A stretch of 64,000 bases of DNA from Micromonospora pattaloongensis (GTDB lineage Bacteria; Actinomycetota; Actinomycetes; Mycobacteriales; Micromonosporaceae), in NCBI RefSeq assembly GCF_900107255.1, contig NZ_FNPH01000002.1, forward strand, positions 248,001-312,000. Reading direction: 5' to 3'. Positions 27,657-36,300 of the stretch are shown here, piece after piece. The first letter of the stretch is position 1. The number at the start of each line of letters is the position of its first letter. The notes under the pieces were generated by a model. It saw only the letters and a program-made list of their open reading frames with translations. It searched no databases and was not told where the DNA came from. The translations under genes were made by a program, and so were the position numbers.

Positions 27657-27701
27657 TGGTGGGCGATACTGGGTTTGAACCAGTGACCTCTTCCGTGTCA
27701 A
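27657..27701 (-). other. 3' part of tRNA-Val(GAC), probable attachment site
   Basis: On the minus strand this reads from the anticodon loop TTGACAC (anticodon GAC) through GGAAG, the variable loop, a full T arm (ACTGG TTCAAAC CCAGT) and the acceptor strand TCGCCCA with encoded CCA. On the high-coordinate side the sequence stops resembling a tRNA: the 5' anticodon strand pairs badly (GTTCG instead of CTTCC) and no D arm or 5' acceptor follows. The terminator is kept on the low side. This is the displaced 3' half left when an element integrates in a tRNA gene, so the element should extend toward higher coordinates. No integrase is visible nearby. Confidence 0.75.
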
Positions 27702-27806
27702 CGAACGGTCCACAGCCCTCGCACCAGCACAAACGCGAAGGCCCGCAGGGCACGCCGAGACGATACGAGCAGCTGAAAGCAGTCCGACGCCGTTCAACGC
27801 ACCCCG

Positions 27807-27837
27807 CTGCTCCCAATCTGCTCCCAATCTGCTCCCC
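27807..27837. repeat. 11-base tandem repeat, ctgctcccaat x 2.5
   Basis: Two exact 11-base units and a partial third (ctgctcccc) stand in tandem, and a near-copy (ttgctcccaat) lies at 27,578-27,588 across the tRNA remnant. Repeats flanking an attachment site can be integrase arm-type sites; that reading is an inference. Confidence 0.55.
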
Positions 27838-28136
27838 ACCCTGCAGCCGAACCGCGCCAGTCGGCGTGGGGATCGCGTCGGGGGCGCCATCGACAGCAAA
27901 TACATGATCGTCATCGCGGTTGATCGCTCGCCGAGAGGCTGCTACAGGATAGCTTTCACCTCTGTCGCGAGACTCGCTCATGCTCCGACGTAATCAGCGG
28001 AACGCTGGCCGCCGTCAATGTTATGTCGGGTTCTTGATTGATAAGTCGGCCGTGCGGATGAGGCGTTCCTGCCAGCCCATGGCTAGTGTCGTGATGACTC
28101 CCATACTGATGATCATTGACCGAATTGGTACGTCTT

Positions 28137-28505
28137 ATGGAAGCGGCATCTATCGGCATACGGGTGGTCTGCCCGGGTGTTGACCCTGAGCGTCTCAACG
28201 AACTGGCGAGCAATCTGGCTGAGGCCCTGTTGGCGGAGGACGTGGACAACGTGCGGGCCGGGACTGGCGGTGTGGCGCCGGCGGGCGCCAAGGCCGGCGA
28301 GGTTCTCGCCATTGGTGCGCTGTTCGTGACGTTGGCACCGGCGGTCATGGAAGGTGTCATGGCGGTGGTGTCGTCATGGCTGAGCCGCCAGCCGAGCGAC
28401 GTGGAGGTGGACATCGACGGACACCGGTTCCGTGGGCCGGTGACCAGGTCGCAGCGGGACGAGCTGGTGGCTGCTTATCTGCAGCGCCTTGACCGCACGC
28501 CATGA
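28137..28505 (+). CDS. EACC1-like protein (effector-associated constant component 1)
   Basis: This is a 122-residue protein with the EACC1 layout: an N-terminal helix (ERLNELASNLAEALLAEDVD), a hydrophobic segment AGEVLAIGALFVTLAPAVME, then VVSSWLSRQPSDVEVDIDGH and a C-terminal helix ending at an ATGA overlap with the caspase gene. EACC1 is known as a small constant partner placed before caspase-like or other effectors in bacterial conflict systems, probably as sensor or adaptor. ATG 28,137 is chosen over a TTG seven codons earlier because EACC1 proteins begin at this strand; neither has a strong ribosome site. Confidence 0.85.
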   Translation: MEAASIGIRVVCPGVDPERLNELASNLAEALLAEDVDNVRAGTGGVAPAGAKAGEVLAIGALFVTLAPAVMEGVMAVVSSWLSRQPSDVEVDIDGHRFRGPVTRSQRDELVAAYLQRLDRTP

Positions 28506-30712
28506 CCGGCACCCGGCCGACGCGTCGGGCGTTGCTGCTCGGCTGCGGTAGCTTCACCGACCGGTCACTCGCGGCGTTACGGTCGCCCCGTCGGGACGTT
28601 GAAGAGCTAGCTCGGGCCCTGCGTGCCCCTGACACATGCGGCTATACGCTGACCGCGAAGGTGGACTGCGACAGCCGGCAGGCGCAGCGAGCGATCGAAG
28701 GGTTCTTCTCGTCTGCCCGGGTGACCGACGGGATGAATCTGCTCTACCTGTCCTGCCACGGTGTACAGGACTCGCAGGGCCGGCTGTACTTCGCGTTCAC
28801 CGACACCGAGCGAGACTTCTTGAGCTCGACCGCGGTGTCGGCCGACTGGGTCCGGGAGCGCATCTACGCCAGCCGGTCCAAGGCCACCCTGGTGGTGGTC
28901 GACTGCTGCTTCAGCGGGGTGTTCATCAAGGGCATGCGCGCCCGCTCAGCCGGTGCGGCCAGCGTCCAATCCCTCGTTCGGAACCTGCCGCAGGGCAGCG
29001 GCGTGGCCGTACTGACGGCGTCGGGCGAGACGGAGGTCAGCTTCGAGGACGCTGACTCGGCCGAGGTCCGCCCGTCGTATTTTACCGAAGCTTTGATCAC
29101 GGGCATCGCTACTGGCGCCGCTGACCTCAACCGCGACGGCCGGGTCACGGTCGACGAACTGTACGACTACGTCTACGAGCATGTCGTCAGTGGCCCGTCA
29201 CCGCAGCGGCCCCGCCGGCTGGGCATGGGTGAGGGCGTTCTTGTCGTCTCGGATGTCATCCGAACACCAGCACGACAGTGGTCGCCGGTGATTCCGACCG
29301 CGGCCGTACCGCAGCAGCCCCTGCTGCGGACAACCGGTGCGTTGGTGGTGCGAGGTGTGTCGGGCTGGGTGTCGTTCGACGGCCAGTGGGTCGTGATCGG
29401 CAAGGACGGCGTCGGCAACATCTACAAGGGCGAGCGCCGTTACCACGTCAGCCAGATGTCCGGTCTGGCGGTCAAGGAGGCGACCCGTCTTCACCACGGC
29501 TGTTTTCAGGTGCTTCTGGCCGGGGTGACACCAGCGCCGGTCGCCCGGTTCGGCCCCAACGCCGGGCGACCACCGATGACCGACGACAACTCGGTCTCTT
29601 TCGCAAAGTCAGCCAACAATGACATCCGGCAGCTGCGTGACGCGGTCCAACAGGCCATCGACGTCGCCTGCGGCCACGCACCAGCGCTGCCCACCACAGC
29701 GGCAGCCCCGCTCTCGATCACCGGTTCTAACCCGTTCCTGTCGACTACCCGTGTCCGACGTGGTGCTGGCACGCAGGGGCCGCTGGCTGGACCAACCGCC
29801 GGCGCACATCGCAGCCCGGCCGGGACCGATATCGGCCACAATCCAGCGAGCGGCCCTCTGGGACGAACAGGCGGGCAGCACGGACACCACGAACCGGTAG
29901 CGGCCGACGCTGACACGGAGTACCGCCGTGGCGAACACGACGCCATCCGGGCCGCCACTCGGCTACCGCTGGCCGCGCTCGACACACTCGTCGGCCACCA
30001 GTTCGACGTTGTGCGATGGCTGCGTCCGTGGCGGGAACACTGGCGCCGGGCGCTGAGCGAGCCGGGACCGCTTGTTCCGCAGGTACCGCCGTGGCTGGTA
30101 GACCTCGCCCAGCACCTCGGCAGCCACGCCGCACCCGCCGGCTCCACCAACTCGACCTTCACCCCGACCCCGGGTTACCTCGCCGGATTCTGCGCCGGCC
30201 TGCGTACCACCTGGAACAACGCTGTCACCACGCGGCTCGTGCCCGCAGACCGGCCCACCATCGCTCGCTGGCTCGCCCAATCATCCAGCCAGCGCAACCT
30301 GTCTATGCCGCTGGCCGAGGCGACGCTACGCGACCTGGAGACCGCTCGCCAACGCGCGCACCGTGCAGCAGTGATCCGCTGGACACTGCGCGGACTCATG
30401 TGGGCCGCCACCGGGCTACTCATTTTCATGGAAATCGCGGCGATCGCGATCACAATCGACGGCAGCTGGACCGACGCGAACGGCAAACCCGCCACCAACC
30501 AGACATCACACGCCATCATCGCCAACGTCGGCTGCCTGATCCCGCTGATCACGCTGGTCGCATTCCTCGTCTTCGACGTACGTCGGATGCGCCGCACGAA
30601 CGCAACGGGAGCAGCGGTGACCGAACCGGCCATCACAGCCGCAGGCGCCAGCCATCTGCCCAACGCACACCCGGACGACAATCCCGCGCCGGGAGAGTCC
30701 CGACAGTGCTGA
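28502..30712 (+). CDS. caspase-family protease with DUF4429-like domain and two C-terminal membrane helices
   Basis: This is a 736-residue protein. Residues 1-250 are a caspase/metacaspase-like p20 domain with the His in LYLSCHG (His86) and the Cys in VVVDCCFSG (Cys136), so the catalytic dyad is intact. Residues about 280-390 resemble DUF4429 (GWVSFDGQWVVIGKDG), a PH-like sensing or membrane-proximal domain. A long linker follows, then two hydrophobic helices (about 624-655 and 672-695) and a short cytosolic tail. It overlaps EACC1 (ATGA), so the two are co-translated. By family analogy it would be activated in infection or stress and cleave host proteins. It lies at the start of DNA bounded by the tRNA attachment remnant. 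Confidence 0.88.
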   Translation: MTGTRPTRRALLLGCGSFTDRSLAALRSPRRDVEELARALRAPDTCGYTLTAKVDCDSRQAQRAIEGFFSSARVTDGMNLLYLSCHGVQDSQGRLYFAFTDTERDFLSSTAVSADWVRERIYASRSKATLVVVDCCFSGVFIKGMRARSAGAASVQSLVRNLPQGSGVAVLTASGETEVSFEDADSAEVRPSYFTEALITGIATGAADLNRDGRVTVDELYDYVYEHVVSGPSPQRPRRLGMGEGVLVVSDVIRTPARQWSPVIPTAAVPQQPLLRTTGALVVRGVSGWVSFDGQWVVIGKDGVGNIYKGERRYHVSQMSGLAVKEATRLHHGCFQVLLAGVTPAPVARFGPNAGRPPMTDDNSVSFAKSANNDIRQLRDAVQQAIDVACGHAPALPTTAAAPLSITGSNPFLSTTRVRRGAGTQGPLAGPTAGAHRSPAGTDIGHNPASGPLGRTGGQHGHHEPVAADADTEYRRGEHDAIRAATRLPLAALDTLVGHQFDVVRWLRPWREHWRRALSEPGPLVPQVPPWLVDLAQHLGSHAAPAGSTNSTFTPTPGYLAGFCAGLRTTWNNAVTTRLVPADRPTIARWLAQSSSQRNLSMPLAEATLRDLETARQRAHRAAVIRWTLRGLMWAATGLLIFMEIAAIAITIDGSWTDANGKPATNQTSHAIIANVGCLIPLITLVAFLVFDVRRMRRTNATGAAVTEPAITAAGASHLPNAHPDDNPAPGESRQC

Positions 30713-30779
30713 CGGTGTCGGGCAGGCGCCGTTGCGTTGTGGAACCGGCAGACGTGTTGAACCCGGGCCCGGTCGGCGT

Positions 30780-30962
30780 TCAGATCGCTTGGGCGAGTTC
30801 GGTGAACGCGGCGGCGATCCGCAGGGCCGGTGGGGCGTCGACGGCGAGTTTGTAGGGGCCGCGGCGAAGGTTCTGTATGAGACCGGCCATGACGGAGTCT
30901 TCAGGGTCGCCGAGGAGGACGTGCTCGCCTAACGCCGCAAGATCCCACGAGTTGATGATCAC
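30780..30962 (-). mobile_element. probable transposase C-terminal stump
   Basis: A 60-codon frame ends LIQNLRRGPYKLAVDAPPAL and RIAAAFTELAQAI. The QNLRRG-x-Y-x-L signature is also the end of the IS6-type stump at 21,830-22,012, and the AAFxELAxAI tail is common at the end of such transposases. The first 30 residues (MIINSWDLAALGEHVLLG) do not match that family, so a small unrelated protein is possible. No terminal repeats were seen. Confidence 0.4.
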
Positions 30963-30977
30963 CGTGAATCACCCAGG

Positions 30978-32384
30978 CTAGGCCGACAGCGCCTCGCTGA
31001 CGCGGGGATCGGGCCGGAGGAAGGCCTCGATCGCCGGGCGGATCTCGGCCGCGTCCTTGGTGCTCAGAAGCCGGTCGACCAGGTCGCCGATGCGGTGGTT
31101 CGGGTCGAGGCGGACCGGGCCGCCCCCGGCCAGGTAGGCGGTGACCAGGCCGGCCGCGTCGCCCTCGGCCGGGCGGCCGGTGCGCGCCGCCAGGGCGACG
31201 ACGCCCAGGCCGAGCATGTCGGCGGCCACCGGATCGATGCCGTATCGGGCCGGCTCGCCGCCCACCTGGCCCGCGCGCCGCCAGTCGGTGATCCGCACGC
31301 GCGGATCGAGCCAGCCGTCGTCGAGCTCGCCGAAATGGTCGGGGTGGGGCGTGGCGGTCAGAGCCCGGACCGACAGGTCCAGGTGGTAGGCCCCACGCCC
31401 GTGGGCATAGGCGAGCGCGTCACCGAGCCGGGTGATCATGTCGTCGGCCGCCGGACGGCCGAGGCGGTCGCCGTAGACGGCGAGGTAGTGGTCGAACCGG
31501 ATCCCCCGCCGGTCGTGCTTGTAGAGCAGGGCCGGCCCGGCCACATGGTGCCCGATCGTCTCGGGTCGCGCGATGTCCGGGTGATCCAGCTCGCTGAGCA
31601 GCAGATACTCCCGGAGGACGGACTCGTCCAGCCGGGCCCGTTGTTCGACCGGCTGGTCCGGCCGGGCGACGAAGACGCGGGCCCGGACCGAGATCTTGTC
31701 CAGGACGGTGCTCCAGGCGATGTGGTCCTGCGCGTTCGGCGCCACCTCGAGCGGCGGCTCGACCACTCGCCAGGTGCCGACCGGGTGGTTCAACTGGGAA
31801 GGGGCCGCTCCGATCCGCGCGAGTAGGCCGGCCACCGCCTCGGAGAGGCAGTCCGGCAGCACGTGGCTGGGATCGACCGGGGTGCGCGCGAGCAGATCCC
31901 GCACCAGCCAGGGCCGGTCGGTTCCGGGCTTGTCCGGTCCGTAGACGGCGGCCGCCTCGGCCGGGTCGAGGTCGATCTCGGCGGCCGGGAAGGTCAGCTG
32001 GACCACGCCGAACACGGGGGGCATGGGCAGTCCGCTACTGGCCGCGGCCCGGCTCAGCGCCTGGCCCAGGGCGTGGGCCTTGATCGCCGCCACCCGAGCG
32101 GGACTGTCCCGGGCCACCCGGGTCAGGCCGGCGCTGATCACCCACACCGGGCCGCGGTTGGTGACCCGGCCGTGCAAGGCGTCCAGCTCCACCACGAACA
32201 GGCCGCCGGGCGCGGCGACCAGCAGGTCGATCCGGTGGAGGTGGCCGGAGTCGGCCACGAACGTGAAGTTGGCCCAGGCTCGGAACGGTGCCACGTCGGG
32301 CAGCGCCTCCCGGATGGCGTCCGCAGCGTCCCGCTCGTCGGAATATGCCCACGGTGTGATCGTCGTCCAACGAGACACAGCCAT
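30978..32384 (-). CDS. NERD-domain protein with a degenerate protein-kinase domain (PglW-like N-terminus)
   Basis: This 468-residue protein begins MAVSRWTTITPWAYSDERDA, and residues 20-130 form a NERD nuclease-related domain (AWANFTFVADSGHLHRIDLL, LFVVELDALHGRVTNRG). Residues about 200-460 follow a kinase fold, but the catalytic loop reads YHLDLS (about 328) without the usual Asn, and the Mg-binding DFG is replaced by ITDWRRAG (about 363), so activity is doubtful. The N-terminus resembles PglW, the kinase of BREX type 2 defence, which is about three times longer. ATG 32,384 has AGGAGG just upstream. It follows the EACC1-caspase pair and could belong to the same defence region. The NERD assignment is firm; the pseudokinase reading is by eye. 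Confidence 0.78.
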   Translation of the reverse strand: MAVSRWTTITPWAYSDERDAADAIREALPDVAPFRAWANFTFVADSGHLHRIDLLVAAPGGLFVVELDALHGRVTNRGPVWVISAGLTRVARDSPARVAAIKAHALGQALSRAAASSGLPMPPVFGVVQLTFPAAEIDLDPAEAAAVYGPDKPGTDRPWLVRDLLARTPVDPSHVLPDCLSEAVAGLLARIGAAPSQLNHPVGTWRVVEPPLEVAPNAQDHIAWSTVLDKISVRARVFVARPDQPVEQRARLDESVLREYLLLSELDHPDIARPETIGHHVAGPALLYKHDRRGIRFDHYLAVYGDRLGRPAADDMITRLGDALAYAHGRGAYHLDLSVRALTATPHPDHFGELDDGWLDPRVRITDWRRAGQVGGEPARYGIDPVAADMLGLGVVALAARTGRPAEGDAAGLVTAYLAGGGPVRLDPNHRIGDLVDRLLSTKDAAEIRPAIEAFLRPDPRVSEALSA

Positions 32385-32398
32385 GCCGTCCTCCTCGA

Positions 32399-32690
32399 TC
32401 AACGGTCCGCTCCGCGAATCCGGTTTCGCATCGTATCTTCGACGAATCGGGCAAGCTGACCGATCCCCTCGACGATCTCATCGATGGACGGTGATCTGAA
32501 GGAGAGCCGAATTTCGTGCGCGCCACCGTCGGTGGAATCGAAGGAGGACAGTGGCGTGAAGATGATCCCGTGGTCGCGTGCGGCCCGGGCCAGGGCGGCC
32601 TCGTCGGCCACGACATATCCGGCGCGCGCCGCGGAACACCGACTCCGCATACGGACCGAGCTGGATCACGGTGCGCCCTTTCGTCCAGCG
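32399..32690 (-). pseudogene. C-terminal fragment of an HpgT-like aminotransferase
   Basis: About 85 codons remain of a class I/II PLP aminotransferase: AGYVVADEAALARAARDHGI, then IFTPLSSF, a GG, and EIRLSFRSPSIDEIVEGIGQ to the stop at 32,399. The catalytic lysine region is missing. The TPLSSF...GG...RLSF order is that of HpgT, the hydroxyphenylglycine aminotransferase. Upstream the sense is lost through a frame change near 32,650. It lies just beyond the oxidase fragment at 32,760-32,974. Identification as HpgT is an inference from the motif order and the neighbour. Confidence 0.55.
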
Positions 32691-32759
32691 ATTTGAGCGA
32701 CGGGCCGGCGGCGCCGGGGAGATGAGTCGGTACGGCAAGTCATTGTGCTCACCCTGAAC

Positions 32760-32974
32760 GGCACACCACGCGCCGGCGGCCCGGGCGGTGGCCGGCTCGC
32801 CCGCCGGATGGACCAACCGGTGGTAGCCATGGGAGCTACCACGATCGGCACCGGCCACCGCTGACCGAGCACGTCGACCCTTTGATCCGGTTCGGTCACC
32901 CCGGTCAGGACCCGCGGGACGATCGTCGCCTGCGCGAACGCGGCCCGGTTGGCCCGGACAGCGTGCTCGCTCAC
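32760..32974 (-). pseudogene. N-terminal fragment of an FMN-dependent alpha-hydroxy-acid oxidase (Hmo-like)
   Basis: Directly after the MbtH stop a GTG frame reads NRAAFAQATIVPRVLTGVTE, then VPIVVAPMATTG, the N-terminus of an FMN-dependent alpha-hydroxy-acid oxidase. After a frame change near 32,825 it continues LVHPAGEPATARAAGA and then decays. The active-site and FMN-binding C-terminal half is absent. Hydroxymandelate oxidase (Hmo), of this family, feeds HpgT in hydroxyphenylglycine biosynthesis, and an HpgT-like fragment follows at once. Confidence 0.6.
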
Positions 32975-33187
32975 TTACCCGGCGGCATTTTCAGCCATCG
33001 CGGTGCGCAGGGACAGCGGTCGCATGTCGGTCCACACGGTTCCGATGTGTTCCAGGCAGGCGGCCCGCTCGCCGGTGAAACCGGTCGTGTGCCAGCCCGG
33101 GGGCAACTCCCGCCCGACGGGCCAGATCGAGTACTGCTCCTCGTGGTTCACGACCACGTCGAAGATCTGATCGGCATCGCTGAACAT
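32975..33187 (-). CDS. MbtH-like protein
   Basis: A 70-residue MbtH homologue with the conserved [16 protein letters not shown] and [16 protein letters not shown]. MbtH proteins bind NRPS adenylation domains and are needed for their folding or activity. The ATG at 33,187 is preceded by AGGAGAG. It lies at the 3' end of the long NRPS operon, downstream of the TE-containing synthetase, and could serve all A domains here. Confidence 0.96.
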   Translation of the reverse strand: MFSDADQIFDVVVNHEEQYSIWPVGRELPPGWHTTGFTGERAACLEHIGTVWTDMRPLSLRTAMAENAAG

Positions 33188-33322
33188 ATGACTCTCCTAT
33201 CGGATGGGACTTCTGGACGCGGTCAGCTCACCGCGGTGTTCTGGTCGGCCGCGGCGGCATGAAAAGCCCGGATGGTCCCGCGGCCGAACAGGCGGCGAAG
33301 ATCCTTGGTCGGGTTGGTCATG

Positions 33323-36300
33323 TCAGCCCACCGCTCGGTGTCCGTGAATTCTTCCACCGAGCGCCTCGGCCAGCGCCGTCCCGACGGTCCGCACCGCCGG
33401 CCCGGTCAACATGCCGAAGTGATCGGCATCGGCGACGTCCTCGGTGATCTGTCCGGTCACGTACGGACGCCACATGGACGCTCTATAGTCGCCGGCCGCC
33501 GCGTCGCGACCGGCGGTGATCACGGTGATGTCGCCCTCGTAGACGGCACCGCCCAGGTCGTTCGCGACGTGGCGGTACCGCAGGGCGGCACTCACCACCT
33601 CGCCGGCCTCGTCGCCGGTCAACGCCCAATCCGCGGCCAGCCGGTCGGTCAGGCCGGCCAGGCCGGTGATCGGCGCCGACGGGTCGCCGGGCAGAGCGGT
33701 GGCCAGGCCGGCGACGACGTCCGCCGCGAAGTCGTCCGGGCCGAGGTCCAGCGCGGCGCGCTGCTCGGCGAACGGGTAGGCGTCGATGAGGCTCACGCTG
33801 ACGACCTGGCCCCCGCGGGCCAGGTCGGCGGCGACCGCGTGCGCGACGACGCCGCCGATCGACCAGCCGGCCAGGTGCACCGGCTGATCGCCGACGGCGT
33901 TGCGGATCAGATCGGCCAGCGCCGCGATCAGCTTCGGGCCGTCGCTGAACTCCAGCCGCGGCACCTGCAACCCGTACACCGGATGGTCCCCGGGCAGGTG
34001 CGGCAACAGCGCGGCATAGGCCCAGCTGAGGCCACTGATCGGCGGGAACAGGAACAGTGGGGCTTCGTCGCCGGTGCCGCGCAAGGTGACCAGCGGCGCC
34101 AGCATCGAGCCTGCCTGCGCCGGCGTGGTGCCGGCGACGGCGAGTTCGTGCGGGGTGGGTGCGCTGAAGATGTCCCGGACCCGGATCGGCAGACCGAGCG
34201 CGCGGAGGCGGGCGGCCAGGGTGACGGCGAGCAACGAGTGACCACCGAGCTCGAAGAAGTTGTCGTGGGCGTCGACGTGATCGACGCCGAGGATCTCGGC
34301 GAACAGCCCTTCGATGGCGGTCTCGTGCGGCGTGCCGGGTCCGCGCCGCGGGGATGCCGTGCTCCCGGGTGCGGCGGCGGGGGTCCACCGGGCCACGCGG
34401 GCGGCGAGCGCCTCGGCGCCCACCAGCGTGATGTCGGCCAGCGGCGTTTCGGGCGCGGCGGCGACGGCGGTGAGCAGCTGGGTGAAGACATCGACCAGCT
34501 GCTCGACGGTCGCGCGATCGAACAGATCTACGGCGTACTCGACCACGCCCTCGATCCCCGTCGCCTCGTCGTCGGTAAAGGTGTCGGCCATCGAGAACAG
34601 CAGGTCGAATTTGGCGGCGTCGTAGTCGAAGGGTTCGTCGGTGGTCGTGGTGTGCTGCAGGTTGAGGGGGCTCTGGTCGTTGTTCTGCCAGGCCAGCAAG
34701 GTTTGGAACAGGGGATGCCGGGTGGGATGCCGGTGGGGGTTGAGGGCCTCGACGATGCGTTCGAACGGAGTGTCCTGGTGCGCGAACGCAGCCAGGTCGG
34801 TGTCCCGGGTGCGGGTGACCAGCTCGGTGAAGGTCGGGTTGCCCGCGGTGGAGGTCCGCAGGACGAGAGTGTTGACGAAGAAACCGATCAGGTCTTCGAC
34901 GGCTTGGTCGGTGCGACCCGCGGTCACGGTGCCGATGGTCAGGTCGGTCCCGGCACCGAGGTGGGTCAGCGTGGCCAGCAACCCGGCCTGCACCACCATG
35001 AACACACTGGCCTTGCTAGCGTGGGCGATATCGGTCAGCGCGTGATGCACGGTCGCCGACAGATGGAACTCGACCTGATCACCGCGGCCGGTAGCCGCCG
35101 CGGGACGGGGCCGGTCGGTGGGCAGGGCCAGCTCGACCGGCGCACCGTCGAGGGTCTCGCGCCAGAACGCGAGCTGCCGATTCAGGACACTGGCCGGGTC
35201 TTTCTCCTCGCCGAGCCAGCGACGCTGCCAAAGGCTGTAATCGGCATACTGGATCGGCAGCGGCGCCCAGTCCGGTGCGGCGCCAGCCAGCCGGGCGGCA
35301 TAAGCAGTACTGAGTTCCTCCAGCAACGGCTCGGTCGACCAGCCGTCACCAGCAATGTGATGCAACACCAGGACCAGGACGTGTTCCTGGTCGGGCAGCT
35401 CGATCAGGGCAGCCCGCAACGGCGCGTCGGTGGTCAGGTCGTAGCCGGCGTTGGCGATCTCACTGATCCGAGCGGTGACCGTGTCCGCGGAAGCGGCGAT
35501 GACCGGCAGATCGATCTCCAGCGCCGGCTCAATGCGCTGATACGGCACACCATCCTGCTCGGGATAGGTCGTGCGCAACGTCTCGTGCCTGGCGACGACA
35601 TCACCCAACGCCGCGTGCAGGGCACCCGTGTCGAGGTCACCACGAATGCGTACGGCGTAAGGAATGTTGTAGTTGCCCGACGGACCTTCGAGCTGATTGA
35701 TGAACCACAACCGCGCCTGAGCAAACGACAACGGAACCCGATCCGGACGGCCCACCGCCGTGATCGGCGGCCGAGCCGCATCCGCCGCCGACAACCGCCG
35801 AGCCAATCCCGCCACCGTCGGCGACTCGAACAAATCCCGAACCGCGATCTCACGACCCAGGAAAGCCCGAATCCGCGCCGCCAACCGCACCGCCATCAAC
35901 GAATGTCCACCGAGCTCGAAGAAATTCTCATCCACGCCGACCCGCGAACGACCCAGCAACTCGGCGAACACATCACACAACACCACCTCCTGCGGCGTCC
36001 GCGCCGACCGACCCGAACGACGCGCGGGCTCCGGCAGCGCCCTCGCCGACGCCGCGTTCCGGGCGCGCTCGACGAGGTCCGCGAGCTGGTCGCCGTGGAG
36101 GGCGATGTCGGCCAGCGGCGTCTCCGGCGCGGCGGCGACGGCGGTTATCAGCTGGGTGAAGGTGTCGGCCATCCGTTGCGCGGTCGACCGGTCGAACAGG
36201 TCGAGGGCGTACTCCAGCGAGCCCTCGATCCCCTCCGGCACGCCGAAGGAGTCGCGGTTCTCCTGGATCGACAGGACGAGGTCGAATTTGGCGGCGTCGT

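Noticed and set aside
27615-27914. Minus-strand 99-residue frame across the tRNA remnant
   Set aside because: It reads through the tRNA sequence and tandem repeats and has no ribosome site; better explained as attachment-site DNA.
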